Under the pieces are notes generated by a model. It ran no database searches, was not told where the DNA came from, and was given only the letters and a program-made list of their open reading frames with translations. From Cunninghamella blakesleeana (Eukaryota > Mucoromycota > Mucoromycetes > Mucorales > Cunninghamellaceae): a stretch of 64,000 bases of DNA. Each line of letters starts with the position of its first letter. Positions within the stretch are counted from its first letter, which is position 1. The stretch covers positions 1,860,001 through 1,924,000 of the forward strand of contig JAFCIZ010000007.1 in NCBI GenBank assembly GCA_017871115.1. Reading direction: 5' to 3'. A program made the translations under genes and the position numbers. Shown here one piece after another: positions 32,201 through 44,206 of the stretch.

Positions 32201-35200
32201 ACACGAAATGTAGCTACAGCATGAGTAGAGACCATGAGGTGAGCATAATTAGGAATAATATTTGAACCAGTACCAGACAAACGTAATCGCAATTGTTTAG
32301 CCAAGACACTAGACGCATTTCTAACGTTATCACTCGATGTAATATCCAAAGGTGTAACTACTTCATATTGTTCAAATCTTGCTAATAATTCTTGAAGTCT
32401 TACAATGAACATAGATATAAACTTATAATGATCATCTTTATTGATATCAAAAATAGACTTGAATATGCTTTGTCTTTCAGATAAGGAAATTGTTTTAGTA
32501 CCTTCATTTGCTTGATCATTTAATAAAGGCTCATTTTGTGTTAAAAAGATCAGTAAGGAATCCAATAATCCTGAGGCTCTAAGTTCAAAACTGCTTATAC
32601 TAACATCACCATGTTGACAATAATCCAAAAGTAAATTGATAGAGTTTTTAGCGTTTTCTATATTATTTATACTAGATGCAATTTGTCGAGATAACTGCTC
32701 TAATGTTTGCATTCCAAGGTTGATATTAAGTGAGATAGTCGAACCATTGTTGTTTTCAGATGCACTTGACTCTAATAAAGCACTTTTCTTTTCATAAAAT
32801 GTTTTCAAAACATCACGAGCTAATAATATGATATATTGTCTTGTTGAACCGTGCCCTATCCCTTTTTCAATTTCCAAATTAGACTGCTGCTGCTGTTGTT
32901 GTTGTAACATATTAAAACGGCCGCGAAGCAAAGCTGATATGTCTTCTCTGTTCAATATTCGTCTTCCACTGGTTCCAGATGGAGAACTTGTACTTGGTGA
33001 ATCTTCTTTTTCTTTTTCGTCACTCTTTTCACCGGTTCTTGTATCATTCATATCAGTTTCGTTTTCTAATACATTTATTTCAGAATTATCGATAATAGGT
33101 TCTTTTGCTTCTGCATTAATATCACTATCATCACTATTTTTCGTTGTATTATCAGAAGTTGAATCCTTATTATTTTTAGAGGTTTCACCAGGTGTTGAGG
33201 GAGTATCTAATGGATTAATAAGTTCAGTTGATATTGGTGTATTTAACGCTGAAGATCCGGTATCTTTATTATCATTTTTTATTAAAGTTGCTTCCTCTTT
33301 TTCAGCTAATGGCTTTTTGGAAAGTTTTTCAATTTCATGTATAACACCTTCATGTTCAAAAAGGAATATATATATGTTGGGTAATTTACAAATAAGCATT
33401 TCAGCTATATACAATGTATCAGTCATTAAAATGGAATGTTCTTGTTGAGTTAAAATACTTGCTAAATAGCCAGATAAAGGTATATCGTGAAGAATAGTTT
33501 TTAAATCATTTTCATTTGTGAAATGAATTAATTTTACTAATATATGAGTCACTAACTGTCGTACTTTGATATTTACCATTGAGGTGTGCATTTCAAGTAA
33601 AAGTGGAATCAATAAAGTTGTAATATGGTGCAGCATTTCTGGATTATTAATGAACATAACTGCTCGCATATCCTGTTGTACATCATCAGATTTATTCGTA
33701 TTTTCACTTGATCTTGAAGATTTAAAACGTCTAGAGCTAAATTTATCATCTATAAGTATCAATAATGAAAAAAAAGTATATTTAAATTAATATTATTGTA
33801 TATACTATTAATTTATATATTTCTATATAATTTACCTTTTGGAAGTGGTGGTAAACTATCAATAATAATTTTAAGAATTGTATAAACAGAATCACGCCAC
33901 TTATGATCTAAAGTTGCATGTTTTATTGCAGTATTGTCTTCCAAAGAAATTTCGGTTGTTCCAGTCAAGACTTTGTAAAATACATCAATAATATTGAATT
34001 TTAAGAGCATACAACTTAAATTTGGTGAACTTTTTACAATAGCACGTAAAATTCTTAATAAATCCATGAAGGTCGAAGGGCGAGTGGCATTAGGATTACC
34101 AGGTACAGGAATAAGATCAATCAAAATTTTCAATAAATCAGTAGAAACTGCTTTTTCAATAAGATCTTGCTGTGACCGATAACTTTCAGAAATTCTTAAC
34201 CAACAAAGACAAGAGAGTTCTACAACACTTCTATCAGAGTAAGTAATTGTGTTCATTAATGTTGGGATGATTTCAAGGACTTGAGAAAAAGCGTTTTTAT
34301 CTATGTTTCTTAAACAGTTGGCAGCGGTTCGTAATGAAGTTCGTTGAGAATGAATACTGAAGAAATCAAAATACATTAAAGCAGCGGAAAGCCCACCTTC
34401 ATTAATAACAGCTCTAGGTAATTGTGCAGCAATTTTTTCCAACGCCTATAGATATATAAATAGATACATTAATAACATTACTCCTCTAATTTTTACTTTT
34501 CATGTTTCATACATATCTCTTTTAATAATATTAATAATAATAATAATAATATCAATAATTACCGAGAGCGCTTGTTCAGCTAAATCAATATATTCAATAG
34601 ATTTAAGTTTTTGGCACAAGACAGGGACTGCACCATGATAAACCACGTTTGTAACAGCAGAAGGCATAGCATCTAAAAGATTTGATATACATCTACAAGC
34701 GAGAAGCATGATTTCAGGGTTACCACCACCACCAAAACCACCACTCATAGCAATTGCCAACATCAAATCATCATCCATTTCACCAGTAGCCATATTGCCC
34801 ATCATGCTGTCATCAGAGCCTTTCATAATTCTAACCAATTCTTTTGAAAATCCATCACTTGCAAAATAACCAGTCAGTGTTTCTTCATTACTAACAGATA
34901 ATATTTCAGATAATTCTTGTAAAGCAATCAATTGCATTGTTGGATCATCTTGTGATTTTAAAGTATTATAAATAGATTTTAATTGGCCGTTCATTTCTGA
35001 CATTGCTCCACCAAACATTCTTTGTAGCTTTAAATCAAATTTACGCTTCACCCTTTCCAATTCATTTAAATCATTTAATTCATCTTCGTCATCGTCATCT
35101 TCTTCGTCATCATCATCCTCTTCTTCTTCTTCTTCATCGTCATCATCATTATCATTATCATCATCTTCTTCATCACCATTTTCTTCTTCATGGCCTTCCC

Positions 35201-35764
35201 CATTATCCACTTCTTCAATATCCTTGGTATCTTCATTACTACCTTCTTGAAGATCTTTTATATGATTTTTATCTTTATTTAATGCTGACTGATCTACATA
35301 TGTTTTCTTTTCTTCATTATCGATTTCATCCATGTTTTCCATGTTATGGTTATCAGCCATTAAACCAAAATAGGATATCATTGAATTCACAATATCATTA
35401 TCGTCAACTTCTTCAGGAAAACCTTCTGGGTCTGCTTGCTTTTTGGATTTTCTATAAGTTCGTTTGTCATCTCTAATAAATAAATAAAAACACATATATT
35501 TGTATACATATATGCACATATTATTAATATTTAAAATTGTATTGTATTTTATTATTGCAATCATTACTGATATTATTGTTGTTATTGTAATTAATAATAT
35601 TACCTAGAATCATCCTCCTTTCCTAAAGCTTTTGATTTTCCTTTTTTCTTTCTAGATTTGTCATCAAGAACTTCGTTGTGTTCACGATTTAAACGTTGAT
35701 TTCTTCTTGTTGGAGGTGAGTATTTAAAAGTTGCATCAGATTGTTCAATATTTTGTGAATCCAT
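29217..35764 (-). CDS. UFD4: HECT E3 ubiquitin ligase, UFD4/TRIP12 family
   Basis: Nine exons: 35764-35604, 35472-34563, 34445-33836, 33749-30514, 30368-30282, 30181-30068, 29998-29785, 29675-29526, 29413-29217; 1892 aa. UFD4/TRIP12 ligases ubiquitinate ubiquitin-fusion and N-degron substrates. Layout: basic head (1-60); a long acidic Asp/Glu run (about 110-180); armadillo-like helical region (about 190-640, with LACRCISNLLDAMPSAVTNV and SVVELSCLCWLRISE); low-complexity Ser/Asp/Asn linkers; and a C-terminal HECT domain from about 1500 (VDEEGTGLGPTLEFYSATSK, LGRFVARAMLDFRIID). The catalytic cysteine is Cys1859 in PSVMTCANYFKMPDY, 33 residues from the end. The length is nearer to TRIP12 (about 2000) than yeast Ufd4 (1483). 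No WWE domain was recognised. It is convergent with ECM29. Confidence 0.95.
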
Positions 35765-37561
35765 AAATTAACTGTATTATAATATTTTAAGACCGCAGTT
35801 AAAGATAATATGCCAAACAGAAATAAAAAACAGTTAGAAAAATTTATATAAAGCTATATAATATAGTATTATTTAATAAATAAATAAATCTATATATATA
35901 TGTATGTGAAAGAGATGCAATAAACAATTTTCCCTATTTATTTATTTATTTATTTATTTACTTTCATACCTTTTACAACAGATAAGTCGAACTTTTTTGG
36001 TTTGTAGTTTTTATAGATTAAAGCGTCAATAAAATGTATACTTTTCCTTTTTAAATATAATAATCTATTTTTTTTAAAATAATAACAATTCTATTTTATA
36101 GTTGAGATATAAGAAATATGCAACCGATAATACAAAATTGAATTTAGTTTATTAAAATAAATTAAAACTGTACGTTAAAGAGAAAAAAAAAAGTATAAAA
36201 AAAAAGTGGGAAAATGGTTAAAAAAGGGAGCAAAAAGAAAATTGAAATTCCGGGTTTTTTATTTTTGAAATTTTTTTTACTCTGATATTTAGTTAATGAT
36301 AACCTATCTGAGCGGTCCTTCGTTAATCTTCGGGCGACTCTTTCTTCGAAAATGAAGAGTATTAAACTTTAATTTTTTATTATTTTTCTTTTGGAAAATA
36401 ACATCTTAATACTATATATTTATATATATTTAATTACTTTATGTATTGATAATTATTATTTTTTCTACAGTAATTAGCTTAATATTGTATTTAAAAACTT
36501 TAAAGTTAATATCACTTCATAATTGCCAAACTAAAATGGAGTTGACAACCACGTATATATTGAATTTATGTACATGCATATATGTGGCCATGATCAGTTT
36601 TTTTTTTTCTTTTGCATAAAGTCCATCTTTTATATTATGTAATCCTTCAATATTTTTACTCTGCAATTCATATACAATATGACAAAACAATGTCAAGATA
36701 TTTTTTTTCATATTCAACACTGCCTTATATTCATTTATCTCCATAAATGGTAACTCAAATGGCATGAAATTTTAAAGTCATTAGCATAGTCATTTTCATT
36801 GTATGGGTTTAATATTCAGACAATAATCATGAAGGTTGGAGGGTTTATTAAAGTAAAAATATATATTATATAATAAAAAAAGGAGAGTAAAAAAAAAAGT
36901 ATTAAAGAGAAAATGGAAAAATTATTTTATATTACTAAATATACTATTTTATAAAAATATATACTGGAATTTTTTTTTTCCTAATTATAAAATCACATAC
37001 ATACGTATAAATTTACCGACTATAATTTAATAAAAGAATGATTTTTTTAGGAAGAATAATATCTATTTTTAATGAGAAAAAAATGGAAATAAGAAAATAA
37101 TGTACTATTATTTGAATATATGTTTTAAATAATCTAATTATCTTTTGGATTGAACAATGAATAAATAAGCAGAAATAAGTAAAAGACGACTTACCATTTG
37201 ATCAATCAAATAATTTACTATTTTATTAAAGAAATTTTTATTTTAAAAATCATTTTTTCGCTAAAATATAGATCAATATTCCTACATATAATAAAGAATT
37301 TAGTATTATAAATGTGCTAATTATATACGTATCAAAAAAAGGAAGGATAATAAAAATAGTTAAGCTTAATATCGGGGCTTTAAACTATCCACCAACCAAA
37401 TTTCATTTCATTTCACTTTCATATTTGGTGAAAATAAAAAAAAATGAAAATGCTTATTTTTTCCTTTCTTTTTTTCTTCTTCTTCTTTAATAATACTTAT
37501 TCCTTACTCTTTTAATTAATAATAATAATAATAATAATACCTTCATATTAACTAATATAAA
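35765..37561. other. Intergenic region between UFD4 and YSY6 genes
   Basis: This holds both divergent promoters. An imperfect palindrome (actctttcttcgaaaatgaa and following bases) lies at 36337-36360. A 82-codon minus-strand frame with an ATG lies at 36517-36765. ATTT repeats occur at 35936-35961 and a CT-rich tract at 37460-37490. No other gene is seen. Confidence 0.5.
36517..36765 (-). CDS. Possible small orphan protein or gene remnant
   Basis: ATG-started frame of 82 codons. The first 55 residues have a balanced, gene-like composition (MPFELPFMEINEYKAVLNMK, then a Cys/His-containing helix and a KNIEGLHNIKDGL stretch) while the end is AT-drift-like. No signal peptide or domain is recognised. 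Just upstream another frame also looks coding-like, so it may be the tail of a decayed gene. Confidence 0.25.
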   Translation of the reverse strand: MPFELPFMEINEYKAVLNMKKNILTLFCHIVYELQSKNIEGLHNIKDGLYAKEKKKLIMATYMHVHKFNIYVVVNSILVWQL

Positions 37562-38114
37562 ATGGTAATAAATAGAAATAATAATACAACAATACTTTGA
37601 TAAATATAAGTACTAAAAAGAATGAACTCATAACTTACACTGTACATATTATATTATTTTATTGTAAACAGCCTTCAACTCCATCTGTACATACTCTTCG
37701 TAAAAAAAATGCTGTCTATCAAGGAAATGTAAATAAGCGTGGCCACGTTAAACCTACCTTAGTAAGTCTATATAAATATATATAGTGGATAAATAAAAAG
37801 AAAAGGAGAGAAAGAAAGGAAATATAAATATATGTATGGGCTGATAAAAAAGGCTAATGCATATATATTGTGATTTAATTTGGATGATCTATTATAGAAA
37901 GAAGAACCCAAATTACGATTACCAGTTCCTACTTGGGTATTAGCGATATTAGCATTTGCATTATTTGGTGGAGGTAAAATAAAGATATAATAATAACAAA
38001 AATAATTACTAGATATTTCAATGATGATATATTTATTTATATATTTATTTTTATTTTATTATTCATTATGTTATAAATATAGCTCTTTTACAAGTTCTTG
38101 ATTTATTGCTTTAA
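37562..38114 (+). CDS. YSY6: RAMP4/SERP1/YSY6 family ER membrane protein
   Basis: Four coding exons: 37562-37564 (the ATG alone), 37672-37761, 37898-37973, 38083-38114; 66 aa. YSY6/RAMP4 proteins are short tail-anchored ER proteins associated with the Sec61 translocon. The sequence has the basic cytosolic part (HTLRKKNAVYQGNVNKRGHV) and one C-terminal membrane helix (VPTWVLAILAFALFGGALLQ), the family layout and length. The start is inferred: the ATG at 37562 is followed at once by a GTAATA donor, and the next exon, after a CAG acceptor, begins in phase 0. No other in-frame ATG exists close by. If transcript data show a different first exon, only residue 1 changes. Confidence 0.85.
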
Positions 38115-38604
38115 AATAATAAACTAATATTTTCATTTATCTTAAATAATATATATATCTATGTTTGTGTGTATATATAAATAAGTATTTGATTTTTCAT
38201 TCATTGATTCTTATTTTTTTTCTTTCTACATGTAATTTTTTTTTTTGATGTTGCACATTTATATTTTTTTTATTTTTTTCCACATGCTCAGTCTGTTTTT
38301 GGGTTTTTTAGCATTTCATCCTTTCTCTCCCGGACTGGAAGAACAAAAAAAAAAAATAAGGCACAACTTTTTTTTTGTATTATTATTTTTTCTCTTTCTC
38401 TTTTTCTTTTTCCTCACTTTTTTTTTTTTCCACTTCTTTCTCTCTCTTACTTTTTTTTCTTTCTTTCTTTCTTTCTTTCTTTTAACTTTTTTTTTTGTTA
38501 TTACTATTCCATTTTTTTATTCCCTGCTTTTTTTCATATATCATTATAATACTTTACGTATCCAGTTTATTTTTATTAAATAAATACTGGGAAAACAAAT
38601 AGTC
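38115..38604. other. Rho promoter/leader with long pyrimidine tract
   Basis: Between YSY6 and the Rho gene. From about 38365 to 38530 the plus strand is almost pure C/T, including six or seven TTTC units at 38456-38481. Such CT-rich blocks are common just upstream of transcription starts in fungi. A 112-codon frame across it (38245-38583) is a composition artefact. Confidence 0.55.
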
Positions 38605-39798
38605 ATGACAAGAGTAAATATATAAAGCCATCACTCGTTTTCATAATAAAATAAAAAATAAAAGATATATAGAAAATAATAAGAATTAGTTCATTAATAC
38701 CTTATTCTTGTTATTTTTTTTTAATTTATATTTAATAGATCCCTCGTAAAAAGTTAGTTGTAGTTGGCGATGGTCACTGTGGTAATATAAAAATAATGGC
38801 AAATTAATAAAAAAAAAGAAGGGGAGAGAGAATAATTATACGATATAATAAAATAAAGAGAAAAAATCATATCCGATCATATCTATTTATTTATCAAGTT
38901 ATTATTTAATATACAGGAAAAACAAGTCTATTAGTAGTGTATCAAAATGGGGAATTCCCGGTGGTAAATAAATAAATAAAAAATGATGAATACAAAATAA
39001 ATAAATAAATAACTTTAAATAATAATAATCGTCGCTCACTTTTTATTATTATTTCTTTTATTATTAATATTCATGTGTACTTAGAGATACGTCCCAACCG
39101 TTTTTGAAAATTACATAGCCAATGTACAAATAGATGGGCGTGTAATAGAATTAGCATTATGGGATACAGCTGGACAAGAAGAATATGATCGTTTACGACC
39201 TTTATCATACCCAGAAACCAATGTGATTCTTATTTGTTTTGCTATTGATCAACCTACTTCTTTTGCAAACGTTCAAGATAGAGTAAAATACATATATAAT
39301 ACAATGGAATGATGATGATTGCCCTTATAACTAACTCTTTATTCCTACCTCTTTTTCTTATATCTATAGTGGTTACCTGAAGTGACTCATTTCTGCGAAA
39401 ATGTACCAAAATTATTAGTTGGAACAAAAAGTGATCTTCGTGAGGATAGAACTCGTATTGCTCAACTTAATGCAATGGGTCATCAATTGATTCCATATGA
39501 AGAGGTAATCATCATCATCACCATTATTATCATCATCATAAATAAACAAAATTAAAACAATATATGAAGACATATGATAACATAAAACAAAACAAAAAAA
39601 AAAAAGGATAACATATTTATATACTTACTATATATATTTATATAGGGCGAACGATTAGGAAGAGAAATTGGTGCCAATTATTATGAATGTAGTGCTAAAA
39701 ATAATGTAAATGTACGTGAAGTCATAGCCGCAGCCACAAGATCAGCCATGAGTGGAGGTATCATGCGACTTCATCGAAAGTTTTGTAAAGTATTGTAA
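38605..39798 (+). CDS. Rho-family small GTPase
   Basis: Six exons: 38605-38613, 38739-38781, 38917-38963, 39085-39282, 39370-39504, 39646-39798; 194 aa. Rho GTPases switch polarity, actin and wall-synthesis programmes at membranes. All nucleotide-binding motifs are present: P-loop GDGHCGKTS, switch [10 protein letters not shown], switch [28 protein letters not shown], and ECSAK, plus the Rho insert ([12 protein letters not shown]). The C-terminus ends KFCKVL, a CaaX box whose final Leu predicts geranylgeranylation. His replaces the usual Ala in the P-loop (GDGACGKT in RhoA). Subtype is uncertain; KTSLL and the switch I context are compatible with a Rho1- or Rho3-like protein. The first exon codes for only three residues (MTR), placed by its GTAAAT donor and phase-0 fit. 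Confidence 0.92.
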
Positions 39799-41394
39799 AA
39801 AAGAAAAAAGAAAAGCTATGATATAATTATTTCCCTATCCCCTTTCCATATTACTTTCCATATTATATTACGTATTATTATTATAATTATTCGTTTTGTT
39901 GTGATTATTACTTTTATTACTATTTTTTTTTTTTGTGAAATTTTTTTTTATACATATTTATATATATATAAAATATATTGATGATGATGGCGGAATACCC
40001 TTCTACCTATTTAAAAAGAGACTCTTTTTTTTTTTATTATTATCTTTTTCATTGTTGCGTTAGTTATCATCATACATCTTTGAAACCAACCGGTGATCGT
40101 CAATCTTTTTTTTTTTAAAAAAAAATTATATGTGAGAGATTTTTAATTAATATTTTTTTTAGCGTGTGATCTTTAAAAAATAATAATAATAATAACAATC
40201 TAAAGGCTTTGCAGTAATAATCCCAGTTTTTTTCTGTTACTCAAGTAAATTATCCTTTTGTCATCCAACTTTGTTATAAATAATCTTTTTTAAAAAATCC
40301 AATATATCATAATAATAATAAAAAGAAAAAGAAGAGAAAGAGAAAGAAGAAAAAGGATTAAGAAACGAGTGTATTAAGTGTATTTATAACTCTTATCCTT
40401 GTTTATTATTATTATTATTTCCCTATAACTATATATGTTTTCTTTTTTACATATTTGATATTAAAAAAAACCTTTTACCAAAAAAAGTATTTGTATATTT
40501 TTCCATTACTTTATTTGATGTGTTTTCCTTTTTTATATATGTGTAACTCGATAGACTGATACGAGTTTTTTTTTGTATTCAAAAAAAAAAAAGATACATA
40601 TTAAATGTAAAGGATAATTATTTTTTTGAATTATTTTTTGATAAAATAAATTATTTTTTTTATAACCATAATAAAAAAATATATAATCTCTTAAACATAT
40701 AAAAACATCATTATCTGAATTTTTCACTAATAAGGAGATTTGGTTCTTTTTTTTTTTTTGTACATTCTTGAAAAAAAAAAAAAAAGATACATAAACGTAG
40801 ATGGTTTTTTTTAACAATTCTATTATAAATATGAACAACTTTTTTTATATTTATAAAATAAAACCTAACGATAATCTTTTAATCATAAAAAGAAATCGTT
40901 ACTGAGATCTTTCTCTATAAAAGTATTATGATTATCTATTTTAATTCCCCCTTTTTTTTGTACTAAAAAAGAAGGTACAAAAAAATTGTTGTCGAGATTT
41001 TTTTTCGATTAAAAGATTTGATAATCTTTTTTTATTTTTTATATAACTTTAACTCTTTAAATAGATATCATTTTAGTTTTAGCGTTCCATTATGGCTATA
41101 TCTTTTTTACTTTAGATTTTTTATTTTTTTATTAATGTAAGAAAATTATAATGGGGTTTTTTTAAATAAAAATAATAATAAAGAATTGTGTATTACAATG
41201 ATAATAAAAAATATAAAAAAAAGTTTAAGAAAAAGGTATGAATTGGTTTGTTTTTTTTTTCTAAAAAAAAAAAAAAAAAATTAAATAAATATATATAAAG
41301 AATTAATTGAAAAGATATATAAATGTGTGAAAAAAAGGGGAAAAAAAATAATTAAATGATTAGGAGACGATTTTTTTTAAAATCCATTTTTTTT
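39799..41394. other. Intergenic region, no gene seen
   Basis: Convergent 3' flanks of the Rho and L2HGDH genes, very AT-rich, with many T and A homopolymers (for example an 11T/9A block at 40106-40125). Frames such as 40533-40838 are homopolymer artefacts. Confidence 0.6.
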
Positions 41395-42332
41395 TTAAGC
41401 GGCTAAAGCAACAGCCTTAGATTCCATCATGGGAACAACTTTAGATTCTTCTTGCTTTTGTTGTTGATCCCATTTAAAATCTTCAGTAGCATAATCAGCC
41501 ACCATTTCAGCAATAGCTAATGAAGAAGTACAAGCGGGAGTAGGAGCATTACGAACACACAAGATACGACCATCCATAACATTTCTTTCCAAAATGAAAT
41601 CACTAGCAGCTTTGCCTCCGGATTCAAATACTTGAGACATAACACCAGCGAAACTTTCTTCTACCATATCTTCAGTTAATCCAGGAACATAAGCTTGAGC
41701 AGCACGTAAGAAAGCCTTTTTATTTAAATCTTTATATAATTCACCAATGGAGAGGGCAGGGTTCTTTAATGCGAAGAACCATAAGTTGATGTTAGTTAAA
41801 GAGTCGAATAAATCTTTGAAGCTAACATCAGTAAAGCCATAACCTTCACGAGAGAATGTTAAACAAGCACCGGGGCCAACAATCATTTGGATACCACGAC
41901 GAGTATTAACTGTAGGAGTGAAGTGAACACCGACAGGGATACCTCCACCACTTGGAACAGGGTAGATGTTCATACGACAAATACCTCTGTATTCGGGTTT
42001 TAATTGATAATAAGTACCACGGAAGGTAACTACTTTGGCTTGAGAGTCATCACCACCTGCTAATCCAGCAACACGGTCGGCATAGAATCCAGGACAAGTG
42101 ATGACATTCTTGGCAGATACTTTAAGGGTTGGGCCACGTTGATTAGGTTCAGCACCCCAGATTTCAACTCTACCATCGGGTCTTTGGACAAACTTTTGAG
42201 CTTCAAAGGCTAATTTAATTTCTGCACGACTAAGTAATAAATAATAATAATGATAATAATAATAATAATAAATATTTGGGTTGAACATATGATTTCTTTC
42301 TCTGTCTTTTCCTCTTTCTCTCTCTTTCTCTC

Positions 42333-42368
<36 letters not shown>

Positions 42369-43450
42369 TATTTAATAAATAATATTTATTTATTTTACCC
42401 AGTTTGAACAATTTCATTAGCAATGCATTGGGCCACGAGACCAAAGTCAGTAATGCCAGTATTTGGAGAGTATAATGCAGAGTAGGCTACCACATTTGGT
42501 TCTAATTGACGAATCTAAATTTTAAATATAAATAAAAATGTAAATAAATATTTATAAATCAACTCTATTTTTAATTATTATTATTATTTTTGAGTTTCAA
42601 TTGAAATAATCAAAACAATAGGAAGATCAAATAAAAAAAGAAAAAGTGATCTTCCATTCCCCCCTTAATTTTTTTTTTAATTTTCTAATAATTAATTAGA
42701 GCAAACTTACTTCTTCACTATTTAAAATTTGAAGGTCCTTTACTCCGTTAAGGGTAGCAGTTTCTAAAAGTTTTTCAACAGTTTTATGTTCTTTTTCATT
42801 GACGGCAACAATTAATTTACCACAGCGTTCAACAGGTAATTGATTTTCTTTACAATATTCATACATCAAATCAGCACCACGAACACAGCATTTAGCCATT
42901 TGAGAACCAGGTTTATAATAAATACCGGCATGAATCACACCACTATTATGGCCAGTTTGATGGGCAGCTACTTCTCTTTCTTTTTCTAAAACAGCTACAG
43001 TCATATTGGGGAATCTCTTTAAAATTTCTCTTGCAGTTGCTAAACCAATAATACCACCACCAACTAATTGTAAAAAAAAACAAAAACAAGAATATATGGT
43101 CAATAATCATTAAATAAAGTCAGATAGTATAATACGAATCGTATATAATATATATGTATATATATATATATATTACCAATAACTACATCAAAATCAGTTC
43201 TACCATTATTTTGAGCCAAGGCAGTTCTAAATCTTTGTTCAGCAGCGAAGCCTCGTAATTTGGCAAAACCTTCATTGACAGGTAAGTTTTCACCGGGAAG
43301 ACTTTCCCAAAAAGAAAGTTTTTGTTTCGATTCAGCATGAACCTTATCGTTTGATTTAGTGAGATAAAGACCTCCGGCAGTAGCGGCTACAGCACCAGCA
43401 GTCCAGGCAAGACGATGTCTAGGAATTGATCTTAAGGAACGTTGGAACAT
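41395..43450 (-). CDS. L-2-hydroxyglutarate dehydrogenase, mitochondrial
   Basis: Four exons: 43450-43177, 43063-42711, 42514-42399, 42229-41395; 525 aa. The FAD enzyme oxidises L-2-hydroxyglutarate to 2-oxoglutarate. The N-terminus is an Arg-rich presequence (MFQRSLRSIPRHRL) followed by a hydrophobic helix (about 15-30), suggesting an inner-membrane-anchored mitochondrial protein. The FAD dinucleotide fold is VVIVGGGIIGLATA (about 89-102). Family blocks: AAHQTGHNSGVIHAGIYYKP, ITCPGFYADRVA, GVHFTPTVN and the C-terminal NAPTPACTSSLAIAEMVA. The C-terminal tail (WDQQQKQEESKVV onward) is an extension. Codon choice is more biased (GGT, GCC, TTA) than in neighbours, hinting at good expression. One intron (42230-42398) contains a long poly(T) tract. 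Confidence 0.95.
42337..42363. repeat. Poly(T) tract in L2HGDH intron
   Basis: About 27 consecutive thymines in the 42230-42398 intron, preceded by a CT-rich stretch of tctctttc units. On the transcribed strand this is a poly(A) run inside the intron. Confidence 0.9.
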
Positions 43451-44206
43451 TTTTATATATTTAAACTAGTAAGATGATATTAATAAAAAGAAAAATTTAA
43501 TTTTTTTATATTTTTTTATAAAGTAAAGATGAAGGAAAGAAAAAGAAAGAGGAATTAATAATAAAAGAAGAGCCCAATTATGCTTTTTATGCTTTTTTTT
43601 TTTTTTTTTTTTAACCCTTATCATGATTATTTTTATTATTTTTATCTCCCTTAAAATAAGAAAATTAAGTATGCAAGGAGAAAACTCCTTTGCTTTTTTG
43701 TATATATATGTAAGAAGATTTCCAAAGATGATTTTCCACTGATGAGCATAAATTGTAACCTATTTTTTTTCCCAGTTTTTTCTTAATGTCAGCCAATTCT
43801 CTGTATTTCTCTCTCCTCTTATTTAATATTCAACTTTCCCCTTATTTTTTTAAAATGATATATGTTCACGTTTAATCAATACTTTCATAGTCATTTTTTT
43901 TATTCTTGAATCCCATATTTAAACGTGGTCACTGCGTTTGATCAATATCACCCTTTTTTATTCATTGTATATTTTTTTTTTTTTTCGATTTCCATTATTT
44001 CTTACATGATTTCATTAATAAAAATCATTTTATAAATCACAAGTGTTGTACGTCCCTACTCCTAAAATAATAAAATAATAATAATACCAGGAGTTGCTCT
44101 TTTTTATTCTTCAATAGCGTTATTTGTCAATTAGTATTAAATTAAAAAAGTCCTTCTTTATTTTATTCCTTGGCATAAAAATGAGAATTATCAAAAACTA
44201 AATAAT
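43451..44206. other. L2HGDH promoter and intergenic region
   Basis: AT-rich, with a long T tract near 43590-43611. Two similar segments containing GTTTAATCAATA (about 43870) and GTTTGATCAATA (about 43936) lie about 65 nt apart and may be duplicated regulator sites. No gene is seen. Confidence 0.5.

Noticed and set aside
31664..33448. Plus-strand frames of 186 and 206 codons
   Set aside because: Antisense shadows of the 3.2-kb UFD4 exon (Asp/Ser repeats read as Ser/Ile/Val); no start context or splice support.
35003..35476. His/Leu-rich plus-strand frame of 157 codons
   Set aside because: Antisense of the acidic Asp/Glu tract of UFD4, whose GAT/GAA codons read as His/Leu/Phe on the other strand.
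38245..38583. 112-codon Phe/Leu-rich frame upstream of the Rho gene
   Set aside because: It is a translation of a pyrimidine tract (TTT/CTT/TTC) and lies in the promoter/leader of the Rho gene.
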